This document shows, one piece after another, positions 1 through 5,061 of a stretch of 6,030 nt of DNA; positions within the stretch are counted from its first letter, which is position 1, and each line of letters begins with the position of its first letter. The translations under genes and the position numbers were made by a program. The DNA comes from an uncultured Eubacteriales bacterium (lineage in GTDB: Bacteria > Bacillota > Clostridia > Lachnospirales > CAG-274). Location of the stretch: positions 1 through 6,030 of the forward strand of contig CABVEG010000114.1 of assembly GCA_902497185.1 (NCBI GenBank), written 5' to 3'. A model generated the notes under the pieces. It was not told the origin of the DNA, ran no database searches, and saw nothing but the letters and a program-made list of their open reading frames with translations.

Positions 1-2
1 TG

Positions 3-2084
3 GATACAGAGCCATCAACTGAAATTACAACAGAAATTGGTACTGAAACTACAACAAGTGGAGCAGATACAAGCACAGAAACAACAACCTCTGAATCAAT
101 TCCTGTAAGCATTGGAAGTTGGAATGCAGACCTTGAGGTGCCGTCTTGGTTAAATCTAAGTAGAAGTGTAAAAGGTTCAAACAGTTCATCACATACTGCT
201 TTTAAGGATACAGATACAGATATTGCACAGCTTAAAAACAGATATACAGTTGAAAAAAATGATGAAATAAAGATTAATCTCTCTAAGGCAGCAACTGTTA
301 AAATTTATATTGCAGGTAATAATAACGGCGCAGGCAAGGGTATGGTAGCTGCAACACTTGATGGAAGTTCTGTAGGTAGCTATTCTCTTCCAAGCAGACA
401 GGATAGTACAGCTGTGCCATTTGAGGTTAAAACAGATAAGGGCGGCACATTAATATTAAAACCAAGCTATGCAAGCTTGCTGTACAAGATAGAAATTCTT
501 TCAACCGGAGATACACCAACTCCCGATGAAAAAGAATTTAATATTCCAGTAATATTAACAAACAGTTCAGATACAGATACAACTGTAAAAATAGGAGAAA
601 ATGAAATTAAAGTTTTGGCAGGAAGTGAAGAAAGGGTAAATTTAACTCTTGTAAAAGGTACTTATATAATAAGTACAGCTACAGGCTTTAAGGCTGAACC
701 CGGTTCAATAGAAGTCAGCAAGGATATTTCAGATTACATAGCTGTAAGCATTACTAAAACAGAAGAAAAAGATGATGGTAATATTATTGTAACTGATTCT
801 AACAACAATGTAATCGGATATTATGACAAAATATCTGATGCTATAGCAGCAGAAAGTACGGTAGCAGGCAGTGTTATATCAGTAAAGCCCGGAGTTTATA
901 ACGATGGCTTTGATGTGAATAAATCAGTGACTATTCAAAAAGCAGATGGTACAAATGGTGAAGTAGTAATTTATAATACAGACGGTGCTTATGGAAAAAG
1001 TATGAAGGGTGCAGTTAGAGTATCTGCAAATGATGTAACACTTAAAAATATTACGCTATTAAATAATACAAATTCCAGCTACGGTAATATATCTGCCACA
1101 TCCACTAACGGAACAACTGCAGCAGCACTTATTGCAGACGGTGAGAACAGTGTTTATGAAAACTGTAAATTTATAAGTGTTCAGGACACAATAGTAACAG
1201 CAGGCAACAAAACTTATAAGCAAACTTACAATAATTGTACCTTCTATGGTGCAACAGATTTTGTATGCGGTTCCTGTGATGTTAATTTCAATGACTGTGA
1301 ATTTAGAATATTCACAGGTGAGCTCCCATCTAAGGTCGACAGTTATATTTTTGCACCTAATGTAAATGCAAAGTGGAGAGTGAATGGCGGTAAAATTGTT
1401 AAGGATGAAAAATGTACCGTTACAAACTTCTTCTATGCCAGAGCTTGGGAATCAAATTCATCAACTTCTATGACATTAGATTTATACGGAGTAAAAAATG
1501 AAATTGAAATGTCATCGTCAAAGGGTCTTATGGGATTTGGAGGACCTACAGGCGGAGGACGTTCACATTCAATAAGCGAATTTAAATTCAATGTATATGA
1601 AGGTGCAGACAGCAGTACACCTCTTGTTGCAACAACTGATGTTACAAATGTAGCACTGTTTGAAATGAGTGCAAATAATTGTATTTCATTTGTAAATGAC
1701 AGCAGCTCAAAACTTTTGACAGCTGTATTTGGTGAAAATGTAAGTGACACCTTTATAAAAAATATTCTTCCTGATATAGTTGAGATAGGCTTTGTTTCAG
1801 TGGAAAATTCAGATGCATCTAAAATAACTGATGCAAATTCCATAGTTTCAACAGCTGTATATAAGAGAATTACAAGTGTAAAGGGAAGTATAAACGAGTT
1901 GTATGAGGACATTAATGCTCCTGATGGCGCTTATGTAGGTGTCGGTGTTTTGAGAGGAATTGAAGGCGGAGAAACGATAACCGTTGTTCCATATGTTAAA
2001 TTTGATGCAAGCTACGGCAGCAGTCAAGGACTTGATGAAACACCTGTTTATCGTTTTGGAAGTCCTGTTGAAATTACTTATTGA
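3..2084 (+). CDS. Modular pectinesterase (CE8 family), 3' part; N-terminus outside the window
   Basis: Pectin methylesterase, hydrolysing methyl esters of homogalacturonan, presumably outside the cell. The frame is open from the first base, so 693 residues are visible and any signal peptide is missing; the first in-window start-like codon (GTG at 138) lies mid-protein and should not be used. Seen in order: a Thr/Ser/Glu-rich linker (visible residues 1-32), a beta-rich module (about 34-166) that may bind carbohydrate, a linker TGDTPTPDEKE, a small beta-sandwich-like module (about 179-258), the right-handed beta-helix esterase domain (about 259-535), and a C-terminal module of unknown role. Catalytic signatures are SVQDT (Gln394, Asp395), DFVCG (Asp419) and ARAW (Arg480, Trp482), matching the family's QDT, DFIFG and GRPW motifs. 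The first oxyanion-hole Gln is Thr372 here. Two stops in a row (TGA, TAG) end the gene. Family assignment is firm; the accessory-module roles are inference. Confidence 0.9.
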   Translation, partial: DTEPSTEITTEIGTETTTSGADTSTETTTSESIPVSIGSWNADLEVPSWLNLSRSVKGSNSSSHTAFKDTDTDIAQLKNRYTVEKNDEIKINLSKAATVKIYIAGNNNGAGKGMVAATLDGSSVGSYSLPSRQDSTAVPFEVKTDKGGTLILKPSYASLLYKIEILSTGDTPTPDEKEFNIPVILTNSSDTDTTVKIGENEIKVLAGSEERVNLTLVKGTYIISTATGFKAEPGSIEVSKDISDYIAVSITKTEEKDDGNIIVTDSNNNVIGYYDKISDAIAAESTVAGSVISVKPGVYNDGFDVNKSVTIQKADGTNGEVVIYNTDGAYGKSMKGAVRVSANDVTLKNITLLNNTNSSYGNISATSTNGTTAAALIADGENSVYENCKFISVQDTIVTAGNKTYKQTYNNCTFYGATDFVCGSCDVNFNDCEFRIFTGELPSKVDSYIFAPNVNAKWRVNGGKIVKDEKCTVTNFFYARAWESNSSTSMTLDLYGVKNEIEMSSSKGLMGFGGPTGGGRSHSISEFKFNVYEGADSSTPLVATTDVTNVALFEMSANNCISFVNDSSSKLLTAVFGENVSDTFIKNILPDIVEIGFVSVENSDASKITDANSIVSTAVYKRITSVKGSINELYEDINAPDGAYVGVGVLRGIEGGETITVVPYVKFDASYGSSQGLDETPVYRFGSPVEITY

Positions 2085-2085
2085 T

Positions 2086-2094
2086 AGGAGGAGG
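2086..2094 (+). promoter_or_regulatory. Strong Shine-Dalgarno site for the 56-residue ORF
   Basis: AGGAGGAGG lies 7 nt before the ATG at 2102 and begins right after the pectinesterase stop codon. It fixes the start of the small ORF at 2102 rather than at the TTG at 2081, which would place the ribosome binding site inside the coding sequence. It argues that the small ORF is translated and co-transcribed with the esterase. Confidence 0.8.
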
Positions 2095-2101
2095 TAGTAA
2101 A

Positions 2102-2272
2102 ATGAAAAGGGTATATATAGCTCCTACTTTTGAACGTATTGATTTCATAAATACAGATTGTGTAAATTTCACATTAAATCAAAGTGCAGTATTTAATGGC
2201 AGTATAAGTAGCGGAATAGGCGAAAACAGTGCCTATAAAGTGTTTGGTGTTGGAAAAGAGATAGACTTCTAA
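2102..2272 (+). CDS. Small protein of unknown function, 56 residues, downstream of pectinesterase
   Basis: Not assigned to a named family. It starts 17 nt after the pectinesterase stop with an excellent ribosome binding site and ends before a strong terminator, so it is very probably the last gene of the same transcript. The protein opens MKRVYIAPTFERIDFINTDC and continues with a Ser/Gly/Asn-rich middle (NGSISSGIG) and ends KEIDF. There is one Cys (residue 20), no hydrophobic membrane segment and no classical signal peptide. From memory, the opening resembles a loose pattern of short Firmicutes and Bacteroides proteins (Met-Lys-Lys, Tyr, then Pro, then Glu, then an Asp-hydrophobic-Ser/Thr stretch) that are mostly unannotated; this resemblance is unverified. 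It could be a precursor peptide or a small accessory protein, but nothing here proves either. Confidence 0.7.
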   Translation: MKRVYIAPTFERIDFINTDCVNFTLNQSAVFNGSISSGIGENSAYKVFGVGKEIDF

Positions 2273-2354
2273 ATCAATGAAGTTTTTGAACATAAGCATA
2301 TTGCAGGAAATTAAAGCATTTATTGCAGGGCTGTGAACTTTTTATACAGTTTGT

Positions 2355-2386
2355 GGGCTCAGTTTATCTGAGCCCTAATTTTTTTT
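2355..2386 (+). terminator. Intrinsic terminator of the pectinesterase unit
   Basis: A perfect 8-bp stem, GGGCTCAG (2355-2362) with CTGAGCCC (2368-2375), closes a 5-nt loop and is followed after TAA by eight T residues (2379-2386). This is a strong rho-independent terminator for plus-strand transcripts. Read on the minus strand it follows the ferredoxin stop codon, but no T-run follows the hairpin there, so it would be a poor terminator in that direction. Confidence 0.92.
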
Positions 2387-2390
2387 ATTA

Positions 2391-3071
2391 TTACAGTATT
2401 TCTCCTGTTGTAGATATAGTAACAATACTCCATGGAATAAATTTACCGCTGTCAATTAATGCCTTTTTTGCAGCATTTTCAATACCACCGCAGCAAGGTA
2501 CTTCCATTCTCACTACTGTTACACTTTTTATTTCATTATTTTTAATTATTTCTGTAAGTTTTTCTGAATAGTCTGTAGCATCAAGTTTAGGACAGCCAAT
2601 AATAGTAATTTTGTTTCTCATAAACTTATTATGGAAATTGCCATAGGCGTAAGCAGAACAATCAGCTGCAATCAATAAATCAGCATTTTTAAAATATGGT
2701 GCAGTAATTGGTGCAAGCTTAATTTGAACAGGCCACTGCATAAGCTGACTGTCAATATTTGTATTATTCTTTTGCTGTTCATTTTTCTTTATTGCCTTAG
2801 CCATAGATCCGGGACAGGCAAATGCTGCTTTTTTCCTTTCCATATTAGCCTTTACAGCCTTCTCGTCATAGGCAAGAGCTTCTCTTTCAATAAATGTGAT
2901 TGCTCCCGTAGGGCAGGTTGGCAGACAGTCACCAAGTCCGTCGCAGTAATCATCTCTTAAAAGAACTGCTTTACCATCGATCATACCTATTGCTCCTTCG
3001 TGGCAGGCTTTGGCGCAAGCTCCACATCCGTTACATTTTTCACTATCAATTTCAATTATTCTTCTTATCAT
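2391..3071 (-). CDS. Iron-sulfur protein with N-terminal two-cluster ferredoxin domain
   Basis: A cytoplasmic, probably electron-transferring 226-residue protein. The ferredoxin domain is at residues 1-60. Motif one, CNGCGACAKAC (Cys13, 16, 19, 23), is complete. Motif two, CDGLGDCLPTCP, has Cys43, Cys49 and Cys53 but Leu at the position of the usual second Cys, so one cluster lacks a cysteine ligand. A charged linker (about 70-105) leads to a C-terminal domain with more conserved-looking cysteines in AADC, GCPK and VPCCGG. I recall this architecture from clostridial and sulfate-reducer proteins often annotated only as 4Fe-4S binding proteins, frequently beside a Crp/Fnr regulator or hybrid-cluster protein. 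No redox partner is visible here. The start at 3071 is supported by GGAG (3081-3084), 9 nt upstream. It is divergent from the broken Crp/Fnr gene, which suggests it was that regulator's target. Confidence 0.85.
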   Translation of the reverse strand: MIRRIIEIDSEKCNGCGACAKACHEGAIGMIDGKAVLLRDDYCDGLGDCLPTCPTGAITFIEREALAYDEKAVKANMERKKAAFACPGSMAKAIKKNEQQKNNTNIDSQLMQWPVQIKLAPITAPYFKNADLLIAADCSAYAYGNFHNKFMRNKITIIGCPKLDATDYSEKLTEIIKNNEIKSVTVVRMEVPCCGGIENAAKKALIDSGKFIPWSIVTISTTGEIL

Positions 3072-3103
3072 ATATATATTCTCCGTTTATTTATTGTTTT
3101 TTG

Positions 3104-3132
3104 TTGACTTTACGGTTTAATTATAATAGAAT
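3104..3132 (+). promoter_or_regulatory. Candidate promoter for the Crp/Fnr-type regulator
   Basis: TTGACT (3104-3109) and TAGAAT (3127-3132) are separated by 17 nt, each one mismatch from the sigma-A consensus. The predicted transcript start is near 3139, giving a leader of roughly 38 nt before the ATG at 3177. Confidence 0.55.
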
Positions 3133-3148
3133 TGTATAATAAAGTCTG
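3120..3148 (-). promoter_or_regulatory. Candidate promoter for the iron-sulfur protein gene
   Basis: On the minus strand, TATAAT (3125-3120) lies 17 nt downstream of CAGACT (3148-3143). The -10 is perfect and the -35 matches the consensus at only three positions, which would suit an activator-dependent promoter. It overlaps the candidate promoter of the divergent regulator. Prediction by eye only. Confidence 0.45.
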
Positions 3149-3161
3149 TTGTTTTTGCAAC
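3148..3161. promoter_or_regulatory. Short palindrome GTTG-N6-CAAC, possible operator
   Basis: A 14-nt dyad between the candidate promoter and start codon of the regulator, and immediately upstream of the -35 of the divergent iron-sulfur gene. Its size and position would suit binding by a Crp/Fnr dimer, as a repressor of its own gene and an activator of the divergent one. Only four base pairs per arm match, which can arise by chance, so this is a weak call. Confidence 0.25.
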
Positions 3162-3176
3162 GAAAGTCGGGGTTTT

Positions 3177-3461
3177 ATGAAAAAAATTGTTGAAATACTG
3201 AAAAAATCTTATATGTTTAGGGGAATAAATGAAAATGATATTGAAGAAATGCTTAATTGCCTTGAAATGAAAATAAAAAACTACCGTAAAGGAAGCTATA
3301 TTTATAATATTGGAGATATAATTGATGGTATTAATATGCTGGCTGACGGTATGGCACATATTGTTAAGGAGGATTACTGGGGAAATAAAAGTATACTGAC
3401 AGAAATAAACGAGGGTGAACTTTTTGGTGAAACCTATGCTTGCCTTAAAGCACTTCTTTGA
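3177..3461 (+). CDS. Crp/Fnr regulator, N-terminal effector-domain fragment (94 residues)
   Basis: ATG at 3177 is preferred over the TTG at 3132 because the upstream codons do not look like family sequence and a short purine-rich GGGG (3169-3172) sits 4 nt before it. The fragment carries the start of a cNMP-binding-like beta-barrel: helices around residues 1-32, strands through YRKGSYIYNIGD and the loop motif GELFGETYAC (about residues 81-90), typical of anaerobe Crp/Fnr proteins. It ends at ACLKALL just after entering the inverted copy. It lacks the last strands of the barrel, the dimerisation helix and the DNA-binding domain, so it cannot act as a normal regulator. Confidence 0.7.
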   Translation: MKKIVEILKKSYMFRGINENDIEEMLNCLEMKIKNYRKGSYIYNIGDIIDGINMLADGMAHIVKEDYWGNKSILTEINEGELFGETYACLKALL

Positions 3462-3501
3462 GATATAGCCTCAAGTTTATTTGTAAGCATAAAATTCTTG
3501 T
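3452..3501 (+). repeat. Left arm of a perfect 50-bp inverted repeat (the copied arm)
   Basis: Starts ACTTCTTTGAG and ends AAAATTCTTGT. It is the exact reverse complement of 3548-3597 over all 50 positions, and pairing ends abruptly at both sides (3451/3598 and 3502/3547 mismatch). It breaks the regulator reading frame, so it is the intruding copy. The 46-bp spacer (3502-3547) is normal regulator coding sequence in the downstream frame. Confidence 0.97.
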
Positions 3502-3540
3502 AAATTTCATTTAAGGCTTATTCAAAATCTTCTTTTTGTA

Positions 3541-3810
3541 ATGGCAGACAAGAATTTTATGCTTACAAATAAACTTGAGGCTATATCTCAAAGAAGTACC
3601 AGGAATAAGATTATTACTTATCTTTCACAGCAGTCCCGTGTTAATAACAGTAGCAGATTTAAAATTCCTTTTGACAGACAACAGCTTGCAGATTATCTTG
3701 CAGTTGACAGGAGTGCCTTATCAAGAGAATTATGCAGACTAAGAGATGAAGGAATATTATATTTTAATAAAAATTATTTTGAACTTAAAAAAGGAGATAG
3801 TTATGAATAA
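3541..3810 (+). CDS. Crp/Fnr regulator, C-terminal helix-turn-helix fragment (89 residues)
   Basis: The C-terminal half of the same regulator. Residues 1-22 belong to the dimerisation helix and its exit (ADKNFMLTNKLEAISQ), followed by RNKIITYL and a winged helix-turn-helix with PFDRQQLADYLAVDRSALS and RELCRLRDEGILYF. The family-like frame actually extends upstream of this ATG to 3493, giving CKFHLRLIQNLLFV before it, which shows that 3541 is an internal Met of the ancestral protein and not a real start. No ribosome binding site precedes 3541. The stop overlaps the start of the downstream permease. Whether any protein is made is unknown. Confidence 0.65.
   Translation: MADKNFMLTNKLEAISQRSTRNKIITYLSQQSRVNNSSRFKIPFDRQQLADYLAVDRSALSRELCRLRDEGILYFNKNYFELKKGDSYE
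3548..3597 (-). repeat. Right arm of a perfect 50-bp inverted repeat (the original arm)
   Basis: Exact reverse complement of 3452-3501. In the plus-strand frame of the C-terminal fragment it encodes the conserved end of the Crp/Fnr dimerisation helix (KNFMLTNKLEAISQ), so this arm is in its native place. A transcript crossing both arms would form a 50-bp hairpin with a 46-nt loop. Confidence 0.97.
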
Positions 3811-4681
3811 TAAAAATATAAAAGGTCATTTATTGACCCTTTTTACAGTGCTTATATGGGGGACAACATTTATATCTACTAAGATTTTGCTTGAATATTT
3901 TGCGCCTGTTGAAATATTGTTTATAAGATTTGTTATAGCCTTAGCAGTACTTATAGTAATTTATCCTCACAGACTTAGGGTTAGAAATAAAAGAAGAGAG
4001 CTTTTGTTTATGGGTGCGGGACTTTGTGGTGTTACCCTTTATTTTCTTCTTGAAAATATTGCCTTAACCTTTACAATGGCATCAAATGCGTCTGTTATTA
4101 TTTCAACAGCGCCTCTATTTACTGCGATTCTTTCATCTTTTGTATTTAAGGGTTACAGACTTGGCTTGAATTTTATTATTGGATTTTTACTTGCCATTAC
4201 AGGTATCTGTTTTATCAGTTTCAGCGGAAGTAAACTTGAAATAAATCCTATTGGTGATTTGCTTTCAATATCTGCTGCCGCAGTATGGGCGGTTTATTCT
4301 GTAATAACTAAAAAAATAAGTGATTATGGTTATAACACAATTCAGGTTACAAGACGTATTTTTATATATGGTCTTATATTTATGATACCCTTTATGCCTT
4401 TTATGGGCTTTTCCCCTGATTTGAGCTTTTTACATAACAATATATGTCTTTTTAATATTCTCTTTTTGGGAATATTGGCATCAGGAATATGTTTTATTAC
4501 TTGGAACTTAGGTGTTAAAATACTTGGACCTGTTAAAACGAGTGTATATATTTATGCTCAGCCTGTAATTACTATTATTTTTTCATATTTGTTTTTAAGC
4601 GAAAGGCTTTCTGCTGCTTCTGTAATTGGCACAGCTTTGACTCTTGCAGGACTTGTAATTTCAGAAAAAAAGAATAAATAA
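3803..4681 (+). CDS. EamA/DMT-superfamily permease, 292 residues, ten membrane helices
   Basis: An inner-membrane transporter of the drug/metabolite transporter superfamily; the substrate (amino acid, metabolite or drug) cannot be told from the sequence. Two EamA repeats are visible, roughly residues 8-137 and 147-287, each with five hydrophobic segments. Family hallmarks include WGTTFISTK and PVEILFIRF in the first repeat, NASVIISTAPLFTAILS before its last helix, and PVKTSVYIYAQPVITIIFSYL with LSERLS in the second. Length is normal. The start at 3803 follows AAGGAG (3791-3796) by 6 nt; an in-frame upstream ATG at 3746 lies inside the regulator and lacks such a site. The start overlaps the regulator's last 8 nt in another frame, implying co-transcription and perhaps translational coupling, so the upstream lesion could reduce its expression. 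There is no plus-strand T-run terminator after it. Confidence 0.9.
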   Translation: MNNKNIKGHLLTLFTVLIWGTTFISTKILLEYFAPVEILFIRFVIALAVLIVIYPHRLRVRNKRRELLFMGAGLCGVTLYFLLENIALTFTMASNASVIISTAPLFTAILSSFVFKGYRLGLNFIIGFLLAITGICFISFSGSKLEINPIGDLLSISAAAVWAVYSVITKKISDYGYNTIQVTRRIFIYGLIFMIPFMPFMGFSPDLSFLHNNICLFNILFLGILASGICFITWNLGVKILGPVKTSVYIYAQPVITIIFSYLFLSERLSAASVIGTALTLAGLVISEKKNK

Positions 4682-4703
4682 AAAGGAGTGTTTGTGTCAC
4701 TCC
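4680..4703 (-). terminator. Intrinsic terminator of the tRNA-Arg gene
   Basis: On the minus strand GGAGTG (4703-4698) pairs with CACTCC (4690-4685) around a 7-nt loop, followed by TTTTT (4684-4680) and a further T-rich stretch. It lies 6 nt past the tRNA 3' end. The T-run overlaps the last bases of the converging permease gene, including part of its stop codon. The plus-strand permease transcript would form the same stem but without a following T-run. Confidence 0.7.
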
Positions 4704-4708
4704 CTTGA

Positions 4709-4780
4709 TACACCCACCGGGAATCGAACCCGGAACTAGCCCTTAGGAGGGGCTTATTATATCCGTTTAACTATAGGTGC
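4709..4780 (-). tRNA. tRNA-Arg, anticodon CCT
   Basis: A complete 72-nt cloverleaf. The acceptor is GCACCTA with TGGGTGT (two G-U pairs), the D stem is GTTA/TAAT, the anticodon stem AGCCC/GGGCT encloses loop CTCCTAA (anticodon CCT at 4747-4745), the variable loop is AGTT, and the T stem CCGGG/CCCGG holds TTCGATT. The discriminator is A and the next bases are TCA, so the CCA end is not encoded and must be added by a nucleotidyltransferase. It reads AGG arginine codons. It is transcribed alone, converging on the permease. Confidence 0.95.
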
Positions 4781-4789
4781 ATTGTTGTA

Positions 4790-4818
4790 ATTATACAGCA
4801 ATATAGGATAAAAGTCAA
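4790..4818 (-). promoter_or_regulatory. Promoter of tRNA-Arg
   Basis: On the minus strand TTGACT (4818-4813) and TATAAT (4795-4790) are separated by exactly 17 nt, a near-perfect sigma-A promoter. The predicted start is near 4783, leaving only a few leader nucleotides before the mature tRNA at 4780. Confidence 0.85.
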
Positions 4819-4985
4819 TAATATTATTTCTATTTATCACATATTATTTGCAAATTTCTGTTTTTATTATACTAAATTATGATACATTTTGTTGTTGGTG
4901 TAGGCGTAACAGGTTGATGCCAATGTTGTATTTACTTTGAAAATTTATTCAAATTATATTGATGTTTATAATTTCTTCAAAAACA
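4819..4985. other. AT-rich intergenic spacer without a recognisable gene
   Basis: Between the tRNA promoter and the glycosyltransferase promoter I see no credible ORF with a ribosome binding site, no riboswitch and no clear hairpin terminator. A short patch at about 4889-4921 is noticeably richer in G than its surroundings and has no assigned role. Confidence 0.5.
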
Positions 4986-5014
4986 TTGACAAAATAGTGG
5001 GGAAATGTTAATAT
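4986..5014 (+). promoter_or_regulatory. Promoter of the glycosyltransferase operon
   Basis: A perfect -35 TTGACA (4986-4991) is followed after 17 nt by TAATAT (5009-5014), which has a TG one base upstream (extended -10). The predicted transcript start is near 5021, giving a leader of about 40 nt before the ATG at 5062. No operator or leader structure is evident. Confidence 0.65.
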
Positions 5015-5061
5015 TAATGATATACTTTTTTTGATTTGCTAATATGTTATAGGAGCTTGAT

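Larger units (their letters stand above)
3177..3810 (+). pseudogene. Crp/Fnr-family regulator gene, disrupted by an inverted 50-bp copy
   Basis: The two ends of one Crp/Fnr regulator lie in order but in different frames: the cyclic-nucleotide-like effector domain in one (3177-3461) and the dimerisation helix plus winged helix-turn-helix in another (open from 3493 to 3810). Between them the sequence 3452-3501 is an exact reverse complement of 3548-3597. That insert brings a stop (TGA, 3459-3461) two Leu codons into the copied stretch and another (TAA, 3490-3492) in the downstream frame. Compared with my memory of family members, about 95 nt of original coding sequence appear replaced by 50 nt. 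The right arm is the original, because it encodes the conserved helix in frame; the left arm is the copy. No single start can give the whole protein, so the product is probably inactive unless the lesion is an assembly artefact. Confidence 0.85.

Noticed and set aside
1..100. Thr/Ser/Glu-rich stretch as a DNA repeat array
   Set aside because: The ACA/GAA-rich sequence is in frame and codes for a flexible linker; no regular repeat unit or spacer pattern exists.
1433..1912. 159-codon minus-strand ORF inside the pectinesterase
   Set aside because: It is a shadow of the well-supported plus-strand esterase, with no plausible ribosome binding context and no family-like sequence.
2273..2354. Short similar motifs (CATATTGCAGG and TTTATTGCAGG) as a functional repeat
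   Set aside because: Only two imperfect short copies in an AT-rich 3' untranslated region; chance similarity is likely.
2323..3139. Plus-strand ORFs at 2323-2571, 2724-2960 and 2918-3139
   Set aside because: They lie opposite the iron-sulfur protein gene, whose Cys motifs show the minus strand to be the coding one; one also runs through the terminator hairpin.
3452..3597. Phase-variation switch by inversion between the two 50-bp arms
   Set aside because: Flipping the 46-bp spacer would not restore the regulator. The stop codons lie in the left arm itself, which inversion leaves unchanged, and the spacer is already in its correct coding orientation for the downstream fragment. No invertase gene is present.
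3452..3597. Miniature transposable element or insertion-sequence remnant
   Set aside because: The spacer and right arm are native regulator coding sequence, there is no target-site duplication, and pairing stops sharply without typical terminal motifs.
3746..3802. Upstream ATG at 3746 as the permease start
   Set aside because: It lies within regulator coding sequence and adds 19 residues not typical of the family, whereas the ATG at 3803 has an AAGGAG site at ideal spacing.
4709..4780. tRNA-Arg as the attachment site of an integrated element
   Set aside because: No integrase, no second copy of the tRNA 3' end and no phage or conjugation genes occur in the window.
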